Source: Streptomyces griseoviridis (GTDB lineage: Bacteria > Actinomycetota > Actinomycetes > Streptomycetales > Streptomycetaceae). Taken from it: 64,000 nt of DNA. Shown here one piece after another: positions 24,123 to 33,037 of the stretch. Where the stretch lies: NCBI RefSeq assembly GCF_005222485.1, contig NZ_CP029078.1, forward strand, positions 8,898,737-8,962,736, read 5' to 3'. Both the position numbers and the translations under genes were made by a program. Position 1 is the stretch's first letter, and the number at the start of each line of letters is the position of its first letter. The notes below the pieces were generated by a model that saw only the letters and a program-made list of their open reading frames with translations, did not search any database and was not told the origin of the DNA.

Positions 24123-25439
24123 TCAAGTCGTCGCCGTGTTCAACGCGGCTTCGGTCGCCGTCAGTACCGTGCTGAGCTGATGCTCCACCTGGTTGTGCAC
24201 CGGTACCCGGCGCAGGCGCAGGGACCTTCTGAAGTCTGTGGACCAGGCGGTGAGGAGTTCGTCCAGGTCGTCGCGGAGACCTACGGCCGCCGGGGCTGTC
24301 GTCGACTTCAGCAGGTGGTGGAGAAGTCCCGCCGCGCGGAGCGGTTGGCGACGGGCCACGATGTCCAGGGCGCAGATCTGGGCTGTCGTCAGCGGGTGCG
24401 GGTGCGGGTGCGGGTGCGGGTGCGAGGCGTCGGCGGCGAGCGGCTGCCAGGATTCGGCCACCAGGTCGTACAGCCCGTCGGCCATCCACTCCAGCACGCG
24501 TCTGCGTGGACTGTCCTCAGGCCGAGGCAGGAAGGCGCGAGCCTTGTCCAGGATCGCGGTCACCTGCCGCCCCCCGTCGAGCACCCGGGCGGACAGATCG
24601 CGGACGGCGGCGGCGCGGTTCGGGTGCGCGGCCAAGTCGTCGGCCATGTCGGTGGTCCACAGCGGGACTTCGATGATCGCCGTGACGCCGCCGTAGCGAG
24701 GAGGGGCGCACCAGGTGGACCGCCCGATGTTCTCGGACCCGGCCGCCAGACGGCCGGTGAGCTCCGGGGGCGGCAGGATGTAGACCCCGGGGCTGGGATT
24801 CTCCCAGTACAGGGCGTCGAACGTGCCGTGCTGCACGGGAATCCCGTGCTTCGCGGCGGACGTGTGGAAAGGCGCGGTGAGTTCGGGAAGTTCGCGGGTC
24901 AACTGGACCCAGGTGCCGCCCGCCTCGACGCTGTGCAGGGAGCACTGGAGGAACGGACGCAGTTCGTCGATGACGTCGAACAGAGCCTGGCTCTCCGGAA
25001 GTTGGTGCGAGACGATCGGCGCCCACTCCGGCTGCTCCGCCGCTACGGGACGGTAGGCGGAACGGTAATAGCCTTCCAGGGTGTGGCCGTCGCCGGCCGT
25101 CGCTTCTTCCAACCCCTGGCTCAGCGCGGCCCCGTCCGGGTCAAGGCACAGGACGATGTTCCAGGTGACGGTGGTGGAACCGGTCGCGGGGGACACTCCG
25201 ACACCGTGTGCCGCTCGCGCCGCCAGGGTTATCGCGGTCGCGGCGCCCACCGGCTCATCGGGATGCGGGCGAGCGACGACCAGGACGTGGTGCGGGCCGT
25301 GGCCCACCGTGAGCATCGTGATCGGGCGTCCCCCGCTGGATGTCCCGATTCGACGCAGTCGGCAGGTTCCGGAAAACCGGGAGACCAACTGCCGCGCCGA
25401 ATCGTCGACTTCCGCAACCGTGGGATAACGGCGCATCAT
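24123..25439 (-). CDS. M14 family zinc carboxypeptidase
   Basis: A 438-residue protein starting at ATG 25439, 10 bp after the stop of the 25-residue peptide gene. The M14 catalytic set is complete: the zinc ligands His59 and Glu62 (RPHPDEPVGA) and His169 (SLHSVEAGG), and the general base Glu257 (AIIEVPLW). There is no signal peptide, so it acts in the cytoplasm. The C-terminal third is an added helical region containing five His-Pro repeats (encoded at about 24397-24425). Coupling to the tiny peptide gene and proximity to an E1-like gene suggest that it trims the C-terminus of that peptide rather than cell-wall peptides. That role is inference. Confidence 0.82.
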   Translation of the reverse strand: MMRRYPTVAEVDDSARQLVSRFSGTCRLRRIGTSSGGRPITMLTVGHGPHHVLVVARPHPDEPVGAATAITLAARAAHGVGVSPATGSTTVTWNIVLCLDPDGAALSQGLEEATAGDGHTLEGYYRSAYRPVAAEQPEWAPIVSHQLPESQALFDVIDELRPFLQCSLHSVEAGGTWVQLTRELPELTAPFHTSAAKHGIPVQHGTFDALYWENPSPGVYILPPPELTGRLAAGSENIGRSTWCAPPRYGGVTAIIEVPLWTTDMADDLAAHPNRAAAVRDLSARVLDGGRQVTAILDKARAFLPRPEDSPRRRVLEWMADGLYDLVAESWQPLAADASHPHPHPHPHPLTTAQICALDIVARRQPLRAAGLLHHLLKSTTAPAAVGLRDDLDELLTAWSTDFRRSLRLRRVPVHNQVEHQLSTVLTATEAALNTATT

Positions 25440-25449
25440 CCGCAATGGA

Positions 25450-25527
25450 TCAACCGCCGCCGTTACCACCGCTTTCGCCGGTGGTCTCCTTCTTGTCCAG
25501 TGGACGAATCTCGATCTTGTTCGCCAT
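25450..25527 (-). CDS. 25-residue RiPP-like precursor peptide
   Basis: ATG 25527 follows GGAAGG at ideal spacing on the minus strand. The frame encodes 25 residues, starting MANKIEIRPLD with a charged, strand-forming leader-like part and ending GGNGGG. The M14 peptidase gene starts 10 bp after its stop, so the two should be translated together. Divergently, 170 bp away, lies an RRE-E1 type gene. The conserved-looking leader, tiny size and neighbours are typical of ribosomally made, modified peptides. The glycine tail recalls the C-terminus that E1-like enzymes adenylate. I know no named family with this sequence. Confidence 0.65.
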   Translation of the reverse strand: MANKIEIRPLDKKETTGESGGNGGG

Positions 25528-25697
25528 TCCGGTGTCCTTCCGTCGACGGATGGTGGGACGTGATCCGATGTGCTCTTGTCAGGCTCTGCTTCACGGACGA
25601 CCCTTGTCAAGGTTCTTCATCTGAAGGGGAGTTGGGGGACATCGGTATTCATGAGGTAGGTATCCACGAGGTCGGCGCGAGAGTGACGGTGCCCGCG

Positions 25698-26291
25698 ATG
25701 CGGCTGCCTCGGATCAAGCCGGAACACCGGGCCTACCGGACGGTGGACGGTCACGTCAGGATCGGGAGCGTCGTCCACGGCATCGGTGCCGAGGTCAAGG
25801 ATCCCGAGGGCTGGGTGTGGACGCTGGTCGAGGCCATGGACGGTACGCGCGGCACCTCGGACGTCGTCGCCGCCGTGTCCCGGCGCCATCCGGAACTGCG
25901 GCTGCCCGAGGCGGACATCGTCCAGGCCATGACCGATCTCACCCTCGCCGGCTACGTGGAGGACGTCGGCGCGGCGCCACCGCCGGAACTGTCCGAGCGG
26001 GAACGCGAGCGGTACAGCAGAGGCATGACCCTGCTGCGCTGGATGGACCTCCGGCCCAGGGAGAGTTCCTGGGAGCCACAGCTGCGACTGCGTCGTGCGC
26101 GAGTCCTGCTGGTCGGCGTCGGCGGTACCGGCGGCGCCGCCGCACGGGACCTGGTGGCCTCAGGCGTGGGGTGGCTGCACTGCGTCGAACCCGATGTCGT
26201 CGAACTGTCCAACCTCAACCGGCAGACCCTCTTCCGCGAGAGCGACCTCGGTACGCCGAAGCTCGACGCCCACCGCCGGACGGCGCCGTAG
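25698..26291 (+). pseudogene. RRE-E1 (PqqD-ThiF-like) protein, truncated inside the adenylation domain
   Basis: This gives 197 residues from ATG 25698; in-frame GTG 25683 and 25689 are alternatives. Residues 1-90 form a PqqD-like winged-helix RiPP recognition element (RIKPEHRAYRTVDGHVRIG, later DVVAAVSRRHPELRLPEADI). Residues 133-197 are the start of an E1/ThiF/MoeB adenylating domain, with nucleotide loop VLLVGVGGTGGAAARDL (136-152), Asp166 and SNLNRQ (171-176). A TAG then ends the frame just after GTPKLDAHRR, where a full enzyme would continue for about 170-200 residues with the catalytic Asp and zinc cysteines. The missing part is not found downstream. It is divergent from the peptide-M14 pair. 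A 15-bp direct repeat (25643-25672) lies just upstream. Confidence 0.65.
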
Positions 26292-26334
26292 GGCATCCGC
26301 GTCGTCGCCGTCGCCGGACGGCCCGCGGGGACGG

Positions 26335-26940
26335 CTACCGCCTCGTGATCTGCGGGCGGTCACGGCGGGCGTCGTGCAGAACTGAGCCCCACCAGTGGAG
26401 TTGATCGAGCATGACCGCGGCGGCGTCCTCGGGGCCCTTCGGGTCCCGGAGCGTGCCGTCGGGGGAGAAGAGGAGGTAGTAGCTGGGGAAGGCGACATAG
26501 TCGCGCACCGTGTGGGCGTGCAACTCCGCGAGGACCTGCCGCAGTTGCTCGATCGCCAGCAGACCTCCGCTGAGGCCGCTGTATCCGACGAAGCCGATCG
26601 GCTTGGCCTTCCACTGCGTGTAGTGCCAGTCGATGGCGGCCTTCAGGGAGGCCGGGAAGCTGCTGTTGTAGTCGGGCGTCACGATGACGACCGCGTCGGC
26701 GTCGTCGAGCCGCCGCGTGAGTTCCGCCATGCCCTCGGGACGCGGCAGGTCGGGTCGCAGGGCAGGCGGGGTGGGCGGCAGCGTGAGCGGGAGGTCGACG
26801 TCCGCCAGATCGACCAGGCTGACGGTGAACTCGGCGTGCCGCTCTGCCTGTTCGACGAACCAGTCGGCCACCACGGGCCCGAAGCGGCCCTCCCTGACAC
26901 TGCCGACGATCACCGTGAGACTGAGTCGTGCGCTGGACAT
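26335..26940 (-). CDS. NADPH-dependent FMN reductase
   Basis: A 201-residue flavodoxin-like protein of the ArsH/NADPH-FMN reductase family. It has VIVGSVREGRFGPVVADWF (phosphate loop for FMN), VIVTPDYNSSFPASLKAAIDW (flavin ring contact, about 86-106) and GFVGYSGLSGG. ATG 26940 is the start. It is divergent from an MmyB-like XRE regulator across 151 bp, a frequent pairing for oxidoreductase regulation in streptomycetes. It sits directly against the truncated E1-like gene. Confidence 0.88.
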   Translation of the reverse strand: MSSARLSLTVIVGSVREGRFGPVVADWFVEQAERHAEFTVSLVDLADVDLPLTLPPTPPALRPDLPRPEGMAELTRRLDDADAVVIVTPDYNSSFPASLKAAIDWHYTQWKAKPIGFVGYSGLSGGLLAIEQLRQVLAELHAHTVRDYVAFPSYYLLFSPDGTLRDPKGPEDAAAVMLDQLHWWGSVLHDARRDRPQITRR

Positions 26941-27091
26941 GGCCGCGGGCCTCCTGACGAGAGGGAAAGTCGCCCCGAAGCCGGGGCGTTCGCTCCACCG
27001 TGGCGGACCGGCGGCGCGCGAGGGAGGCCCGGCGGAGGGTGGTAGGCGCAGGGCCACGATCCGCCAGGACGGCCGGTGTTACGTTCGGAGA

Positions 27092-27940
27092 ATGAGCGAC
27101 AACGAGCTCGGCCTCTTCCTGCGGCTGCGCCGGGAAGCCGTCACCCCGGCGGTCGCGGGCCTGCCGACCGGGCCGCGCCGCCGCACGCCAGGGCTCCGCC
27201 GCACCGAACTGGCGACGCTCGCCGGAGTCAGCGTCGAGTACGTGACCAGGCTTGAACAGGGCCGGGACCGCAGGCCCTCCGTAGAGGTGCTTGCCGCCCT
27301 GGCGGACGCGCTCCTGCTCCCCCCCGGCGAACGGGTGCATCTTCAGCGGCTCGCCAAGGGCGCCGACCCCGGCTTCAGTTGCCGCGGCGACGCGGGACCC
27401 AACCGGATGGTCAGACCCACGGTACGCGCCCTGCTCGAACGGCTGGAGCCGACGGCCGCGGTGCTGGTGAACCGGCTGAGCGAGATCCTGGCCTGCACGG
27501 ACGGATACCGGCGACTGGCCGAACCGCTCGGCCTGCTGGACGGCGCCCGCCCCAGCCTCGCCCGTTTCGTCTTCACCGACCCGCGGGCCCGCACGGCCTA
27601 CCCGGACTGGGACACCGTCGCCGACGACCAAGTGGCGGCGCTCAAACAGGGTCCAGGGCGGATCGACGTCCATGTCGCCGCGCTCATGGACGAGTTGACG
27701 GTGTCCTGCGGGCCACCGTTCGCCGACCGGCTGCGGGCGCTGCCGGGACTGCCACGGGCCAACGGCGTGGTGCGCGTCGTCCACCCGGGGGCGGGGGAGC
27801 TGCGGTTGGCGTACGAGACGCTCGGCCTGCCGGCCGACGACGACCAGCACCTCGTCGTCCACCTGCCGGCCGACGACGCGAGCGCCGCCGCACTCGACCG
27901 CCTCACCGGCCGCCGCCCTGACGCCCTGCGCGCGGTCTGA
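27092..27940 (+). CDS. XRE/MmyB-type transcriptional regulator
   Basis: A 282-residue protein. The N-terminal XRE HTH contains LRRTELATLAGVSVEYVTRLEQGRD (residues about 37-61). The rest is the MmyB-like ligand-binding domain (LLERLEPTAAVLVNRLSEILACT, then the HPGAGELRLAYETL sheet). Such regulators commonly control a divergent short-chain dehydrogenase or flavin reductase gene, as here with the FMN reductase. The protein has the normal family length. Confidence 0.88.
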   Translation: MSDNELGLFLRLRREAVTPAVAGLPTGPRRRTPGLRRTELATLAGVSVEYVTRLEQGRDRRPSVEVLAALADALLLPPGERVHLQRLAKGADPGFSCRGDAGPNRMVRPTVRALLERLEPTAAVLVNRLSEILACTDGYRRLAEPLGLLDGARPSLARFVFTDPRARTAYPDWDTVADDQVAALKQGPGRIDVHVAALMDELTVSCGPPFADRLRALPGLPRANGVVRVVHPGAGELRLAYETLGLPADDDQHLVVHLPADDASAAALDRLTGRRPDALRAV

Positions 27941-28302
27941 GCGGCAGGTGACGACGCCGTGCCATCGGGCGCCCTCGCATGCGTGGCACGGAGAACGGTG
28001 CTCCACGTGATGGGACGCCATCGCGATCAGGCCGCGTACGGGCGACCGGTGGGTGCCCAGCCGTCCGCGACGCCGCCCTCGCGCCGCCCACAGCCCTGTA
28101 CCGGGATATGGTCCGCACCCTTCGGGCGGTGACTGCCCCCGTCCCCAACTGGCCGTTGCAGTAGCGCGGTTGGCGCCCACACAAGCAGGGTGAAGGCGGT
28201 CAGCCGCTGCAGTCCCGGCTGTGCGAGGCGAAGATGTGATGCGGCCCCGAAGAGAGCGTTATGAGCCCAGCACAGCCGCCCGGACCGGCATCACGTTCGG
28301 GT
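27941..28302. other. Non-coding gap, 362 bp
   Basis: The region lies between two convergent genes. No gene or clear hairpin was recognised. Confidence 0.4.
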
Positions 28303-29766
28303 TCAGGCGTCGGCGAGGAGCGGGTCGTACGCGGTGCCCGTGCGGCGGCCCGCCATGAAGGAGAGGAAGTCGCCCACGAAGGCGCTCCGACCGTAGCCGC
28401 CGCCGGTGGTGGTGAGGTCGCGGTGGAAGGCGGTGCGGAAGAGGATCCGGTACTCGTCCGCGTCGATGCTCCCGTTGCGGTCCCTGTCGGTGGCGTCGAA
28501 GAGGACCTCGGCGACGCGGATGAGCGCGGGTCCGGCGAGGGAGGGAACGGCGGCGGCGTACTCCTCGGCGCTGACGCGGCCGTCGCCGTCCGTGTCGAGG
28601 GCGGCCTGCAACTCGCGCCACCAGGCGGCGAAGGCGTCGTAGAGCTGGGTCTCCTCGGGTTCGTCCAGGTCGAGGCGGGTGGCGAGTTCGCGCGCCATGG
28701 CGGCGAGGTCGGGCCAGTCGAGGTGGCCGTCGCCGGTCTGGTCGAGGACACGGCGGAAGAACTCCTCCGACGAGCGCCGGTTCTCTTCCGTGGCCGTCGA
28801 AGGCGCCGGGCCGGGGTCGGTGTCGCCGCTCAGTGGTGTGAGGAGGCGGAGCAGGGCCGATGCCTTCCTCATGCGGGCGCGCAGGGCGGTCACGGTGCGG
28901 GCGCGGGGGTCGTCGCTGTCCGGTGCGAGGGAGAGGGCTTCGATGATGGTTTCGGCGTTGATCCACCCCTCGGGCAGGAACCGGGCGAGCCCGGCGGCCA
29001 GGTAGGCGCCCTGCATGAGGGTCGGCGCGCCGGGCATCTCGGGGAGGCCGGCCCGGCGTCGGTAGGGCTCGGGGAGCGAGGCGACGGTGATGGCGCCGAG
29101 CAGCGGGCCGACGACGGCGCGACCGGCCGCCCACAACGTCGGCATGCCGTCGAGCAGCGCGGGGGCGGGCAAGTGGTCGAAGAGCCGGTAGAGGATGACG
29201 CGGGCCGCCTCAGTGTTCTCCAACTCGTTCTCGACGATGCGGTCGAAGTACCGCCAGAAGTCGGCGAGTTCCTTGGGGAGTTCCGCGGCGTCGCCGTCGA
29301 GCGCGGCCAGGAACGCGCGGTACTCGGCGTACATCCGCTCCATCGTGTCCTGGTCGAGCGGCTGGCCGCTCAGCCGGCACATGGTGACGGCGCTCTCGAA
29401 GAGGGTGGCCACCACCCAGGCGCGGGCCGCGCGGTCCGTCGCGTCGTAGGCGCGGCCGTGGGAGTCGGAACCGCTCATGCGGGCGTGCAGCCGGTTGAGC
29501 CGGGCGGCCTCCCGCTCGCGTACCGCCGGGTCGGTGCCGAACATGCGCCGCATGCTGAGGAAGGTGTTGCGCAGCCTGCGCCAGGGGTGGGTGACGAAGG
29601 TGGAGTTGTCGACGAGGGCGGCGCCGATCTGCGGGTGAGCGGCTTCCAGCACGGTGGCGCGGATCATGGCCAGGGCCCAGCGTGGATCGTCGAAGAAGGC
29701 GCTGAACTGTGATTCCGGGCCGAACAGGGGTGCCTCGTCGGCCGGTTCCGTGGTTTCGGTGGTCAT
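28303..29766 (-). CDS. MpaB-type oxygenase-like (DUF2236) protein fused to EF-hand domain
   Basis: A 487-residue protein. Residues about 10-250 match the oxygenase MpaB/latex-clearing-protein-like family (FSAFFDDPRWALAMIRATVLEAAHPQIGAALVDNS, given here by position 21-55), a haem-linked fold. Residues about 330-460 form a calerythrin-like module with three recognisable EF-hand loops: DQTGDGHLDWPDL (342-354), DTDGDGRVSAEEY (391-403) and DRDRNGSIDADEY (427-439). The last two are complete calcium loops with Glu at position 12. It overlaps the upstream cis-prenyltransferase gene (ATGA at 29763-29766), so the pair is one unit. A calcium-responsive polyprenoid or lipid oxygenase is an inference. Confidence 0.8.
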   Translation of the reverse strand: MTTETTEPADEAPLFGPESQFSAFFDDPRWALAMIRATVLEAAHPQIGAALVDNSTFVTHPWRRLRNTFLSMRRMFGTDPAVREREAARLNRLHARMSGSDSHGRAYDATDRAARAWVVATLFESAVTMCRLSGQPLDQDTMERMYAEYRAFLAALDGDAAELPKELADFWRYFDRIVENELENTEAARVILYRLFDHLPAPALLDGMPTLWAAGRAVVGPLLGAITVASLPEPYRRRAGLPEMPGAPTLMQGAYLAAGLARFLPEGWINAETIIEALSLAPDSDDPRARTVTALRARMRKASALLRLLTPLSGDTDPGPAPSTATEENRRSSEEFFRRVLDQTGDGHLDWPDLAAMARELATRLDLDEPEETQLYDAFAAWWRELQAALDTDGDGRVSAEEYAAAVPSLAGPALIRVAEVLFDATDRDRNGSIDADEYRILFRTAFHRDLTTTGGGYGRSAFVGDFLSFMAGRRTGTAYDPLLADA

Positions 29767-30587
29767 GATGGGTCTCCGTTCGTCCGGGCGGGCACGCCGC
29801 CGAAGCGGCGGTCGCGGCGCCGGTAGGTGTGCAGGCAGGCGAGGAAGTCGGGAGCCCGGAACTCAGGCCAGAGCACCTCGGGGAAGACCCACTCGGCGTA
29901 AGCGACCTGCCAGAGCATGAAGTTGGAGATGCGCTGCTCACCGGAGGTGCGGATCACCAGGTCCACATCGGGGGTGTCGGGGAACGGCAGATGGTCCGCG
30001 AAGATCCGCTCGGTCACCTCGTCGGCGGGTGTCCCGCTGCGGATCAGCGACCTCGCCGCCTCAACGATGTCCCTTCGCCCGCCGTGGTCGAAGGCGACGG
30101 TCAGCGTCATCCCCCGATTGTCGGCCGTCAGCACCGCCAAGTCGTCGAAGTCCTGGGCCAGTTCACGGGGAATGCGCGGGTCGGCGACCCCGAGGAAACG
30201 GCAGCGGATTCCGCGCGCGAGCAGCAGTGGCGCGTGCTTGCGCACGACCCGGCGCACCAGCCGCATCAGGAACTCGACCTCGGCGCCAGGGCGGTTCCAG
30301 TTCTCGGTGGAGAAGGCGTACAGGCTGAGCCACTCCACGCCCGCGGACCGAGCCGCCTCGATGACGTCGATGACAGCGGTCTCCGCGGCCCGGTGACCCG
30401 CGGTGCGGGGAAGTGAACGCTGCTGCGCCCAGCGGCCGTTGCCGTCCATCACGCAGGCGACGTGTCGCGGACCCGCGCGCGTCGCCCTCTCGTCCCGCCG
30501 CTGTCCGGCGGGTGCGTCACCGTACTGTCGTCCGCCCGGCCGGTCCTCCGTCACCGCGCGTGCGCGCGGGACGCCGTAGTCCGTCAC
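29763..30587 (-). CDS. cis-prenyltransferase (undecaprenyl diphosphate synthase family)
   Basis: A 274-residue protein starting at GTG 30587. It has the catalytic CVMDGNGRWAQQR (Asp48) and GHRAAETAV, the substrate helix LYAFSTENWNRP, and the C-terminal motif DLVIRTSGEQRISNFMLWQ-AYAEW (split, about 205-230). All are signatures of isoprenyl transferases that make Z-prenyl diphosphates. The first 40 residues are an extra basic, poorly ordered tail. Streptomycetes have other copies for cell-wall lipid synthesis. Coupling to the MpaB/EF-hand gene suggests an accessory, specialised prenyl product here. Confidence 0.88.
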   Translation of the reverse strand: MTDYGVPRARAVTEDRPGGRQYGDAPAGQRRDERATRAGPRHVACVMDGNGRWAQQRSLPRTAGHRAAETAVIDVIEAARSAGVEWLSLYAFSTENWNRPGAEVEFLMRLVRRVVRKHAPLLLARGIRCRFLGVADPRIPRELAQDFDDLAVLTADNRGMTLTVAFDHGGRRDIVEAARSLIRSGTPADEVTERIFADHLPFPDTPDVDLVIRTSGEQRISNFMLWQVAYAEWVFPEVLWPEFRAPDFLACLHTYRRRDRRFGGVPARTNGDPS

Positions 30588-30832
30588 TCCCTGGCCCCGC
30601 CTCGTCCGGGGCGCAACGACCGGCCGAACCGCGCCCGGTCACGCCCACGCTGCCTCGCCCACGCCCCTTGGCGTGTTCCCTCCGGGGAGTCTGACAGCGG
30701 GACCGGACCAGACTCGGCCGAACGGGTGGCCGTCACCCTTGGCTCGTATGTTCCCGTCTGTCCGGGCGCTGGCGCCCGCCGAGGCGCCACCCTCCTCGCC
30801 CGACCGTCCAGCGATCACGAAAGCCAGCGACC

Positions 30833-31144
30833 ATGACCATGGCGCGACCCGCCCTCGACCCCGAACTGCGCGAGCTCCTGGCGGACATGGCCCTCATGTC
30901 GAGACCCAGCCCGGAAGCCGTCTCGCCGGAACTGGCCGAAGATCTCTCGGCTCTCCCGGCCGCGTACATCGACACCGGCTTCGAGGAGGTCTTCCGTGGC
31001 GAGGACACCGACTACGCCACCCGCAGCTGGGCGGCGGGAGGGCAGTCCGAACTCCACGTGTGGGCAGGCCGCTTCCACGGCTTCGAGGCCCTGCACCCGC
31101 AGGCACACCTCTCGACCACAGCCCGCCGAACCCGCACGTATTGA
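30833..31144 (+). pseudogene. Alpha/beta hydrolase (Aes/lipase-like) internal-deletion remnant
   Basis: A 103-codon frame whose first 40 residues resemble the N-terminus of an acetyl-esterase-like hydrolase and whose last 60 are its C-terminus (LPAAYIDTGFEEVFRGEDTDYA, split, then HVWAGRFHGFEAL with the catalytic His region). The nucleophile elbow G-x-S-x-G and about 200 residues between are missing, and the end is cut short. It is therefore a decayed gene with no expected activity. Confidence 0.65.
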
Positions 31145-31249
31145 CTGTCCCGACTCCTCGACCCGACGGATCACCGCGCCAGGGACACCAACAGCGATCC
31201 GCCACCGCTGCCAGAGGTTGCCTGGTAGGGGACGTCGGAATCAGGCTCC

Positions 31250-31720
31250 CTACACCTTGGTCGCCCGGTCGTACACGGCCACCGCCCGCTCGAGGAACGC
31301 CGCCACCGTGGCCTGTTCCTCGGGTGTCATGGATTCGGTGATCTCCCCGATGCCCGCGACCAGCGGCTCGACGTGTGCGAACGCGGCTTCCTCCCACTGC
31401 TGCGCCGGGGTCACGAGCACCTTGCGCCGGTCGCTGGGGTGCGGCTGCCGGCTCACGTGTCCGCCGTCCGCCAGACGGTCGATGACCAGCGTCATCGCCG
31501 CCGTCGACGTACTGAGTTCGCGTGCCAGTTCACTCGGCGTCGCGGATCCGGCGCTGACGAGACGGTCCATCACCGCGAGCCCGGCGGGATCGACGTGCAT
31601 CTGCCGACCCAGGTACCGCTCGAACCGCTGCTGGCGGCGGGTCAGGTTCCGCAGCTGGTCGCGGATGGGACCCTCTGCCGGGGCTCCGGACTGTGGACCG
31701 GTGGGCTGGTTGGCGGTCAT
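31250..31720 (-). CDS. MarR family transcriptional regulator
   Basis: A 156-residue winged-helix protein (ATPSELARELSTSTAAMTLVIDRL recognition region, HPSDRRKVLVT wing). It is the third gene of a leftward set with a DHA2 efflux pump and an FAD monooxygenase, with 59-bp spacing, so it probably regulates that set. The AT-rich inverted repeat at 34551-34575 is the likely site. Confidence 0.88.
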   Translation of the reverse strand: MTANQPTGPQSGAPAEGPIRDQLRNLTRRQQRFERYLGRQMHVDPAGLAVMDRLVSAGSATPSELARELSTSTAAMTLVIDRLADGGHVSRQPHPSDRRKVLVTPAQQWEEAAFAHVEPLVAGIGEITESMTPEEQATVAAFLERAVAVYDRATKV

Positions 31721-31779
31721 GGTGTGAAAGCTGCTCCTGGATCATCGAAGGCGTCGGCGCAACCAATGATGCGTGACAT

Positions 31780-32988
31780 CTACAGGCTGTAGCAGGGCAG
31801 GGTGAACGTGTCAGCCGGCGGGACGAGGAAGCGGTTCAGACGCGCGACCGCCCGGGGCCGCGCAGCCGCCCGCAAGGCCAGGTGGAGGGCGCGGATGCCT
31901 GCCCCGGTCCGAGGCATCGCGACGCGCGGCACGCCGGGAGGCAGCCTCTGGGCCCGCTCGGCGTAGGGGCGCAGGACCTCCTCGCAGCGGTTGAACGCCT
32001 GCTCGTGGTGGGCGTGGTGGGCCAGTTCACCGGCCAGGACGTACGCGCCGGCAAAGGCGAGGCTGGTGCCCATGCCGCTCAGGGGCGAGGCGCAGTACCC
32101 GGCGTCCCCGAGCACGGCGACACGGCCATGGGACCAGCGGGGCATGCGGATCTGGACGGCCCGGTCGAGGAAGAAGTCCGGCGCGGTGTCCATGGCCGCC
32201 AGGACGCGGGCCGTCTCCCAGCCGGCCTCGCGGAAGACGCGGTGCAGGAGCTGCTTCTGCGCCTGCGGCACCAACTTCTCCGCACTCTCGTCCGCGTGGG
32301 GCGGGGAGAGAAAGGACAGCGCGGCGCGGGTGGTGCCACGGCCGTCTGGCCGCAGGGTCACCACTCGTCCCCCTGGAGCGTTGTACCAGCGGGCCCAGCG
32401 CCCGTCGCCGGGCTCACCGGGGATGGTGAAGTAGGCGGTCGTCAGGCCCACGGGCCGAACGTCCACGGCGTCGTCGAGACCGCCGAAGACGAGGTCACGG
32501 GTGGGGGAGCGGGCACCGTCGGCGGCGATGACAAGATCGAAGACCCGCTCGGCACCGCCACGGAACGTGACTCGCACCCTCGCGTCGCTCTGCGACAGCT
32601 CGGTGATCTCATCGGCGAACAGGTACTCGGTGTAGGGCCGCGTCTCCTCGTACAGGAGGCGCGACAGGTCGGCGCGGAGAATCTCCAGCTCGGCGACCGG
32701 TCCCTGCCCGCCGTAGGACCCGGAGGAGAAGACGGCCTTCACCTCGTCCGCCCGGTCGACGAACCGGATGCCCTCCTCACCGGTGGTATGGGCCCGCAGC
32801 GTCCGCTCCAGTCCCATCCTGCGGGCCACAGCGCGCCCGGCACCCCGCAGGTCCACGGTCTGTCCGCCCTCTCGCACGGCGGGTGCACGCTCGACCACCG
32901 TGGCCGCGAGGCCGTGCCGGTGCAGCCAGTAGGCCAGGGCAGGACCGGCGATGCCCGCGCCCGCCACCAGGACACTCCGATGGGTCAT
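31780..32988 (-). CDS. FAD-dependent monooxygenase (PHBH/TetX-like)
   Basis: A 402-residue class A flavin monooxygenase; ATG 32988 is preceded by GAAGGGAGCG. Motifs: VLVAGAGIAGPALAYWL (FAD fold), DLVIAADGARSPTRDL (DG motif) and VAVLGDAGYCASPLSGMGTSLA (GD motif). The P-L-S-G-M-G-T-S form is seen in antibiotic-modifying members. It lies between an efflux pump gene and a MarR regulator in one operon. Detoxification by hydroxylation plus export is a reasonable reading; the compound is unknown. Confidence 0.87.
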   Translation of the reverse strand: MTHRSVLVAGAGIAGPALAYWLHRHGLAATVVERAPAVREGGQTVDLRGAGRAVARRMGLERTLRAHTTGEEGIRFVDRADEVKAVFSSGSYGGQGPVAELEILRADLSRLLYEETRPYTEYLFADEITELSQSDARVRVTFRGGAERVFDLVIAADGARSPTRDLVFGGLDDAVDVRPVGLTTAYFTIPGEPGDGRWARWYNAPGGRVVTLRPDGRGTTRAALSFLSPPHADESAEKLVPQAQKQLLHRVFREAGWETARVLAAMDTAPDFFLDRAVQIRMPRWSHGRVAVLGDAGYCASPLSGMGTSLAFAGAYVLAGELAHHAHHEQAFNRCEEVLRPYAERAQRLPPGVPRVAMPRTGAGIRALHLALRAAARPRAVARLNRFLVPPADTFTLPCYSL

Positions 32989-33037
32989 GACGCTCCCTTC
33001 CTTCCTCACGTGGACTCCGCGCGCGCCGGGCCGGGGA

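Noticed and set aside
24397..24425. Possible CRISPR or regulatory repeat (repeated GGGTGC)
   Set aside because: It is a simple hexamer repeat encoding His-Pro pairs inside the M14 peptidase gene; it has no spacers.
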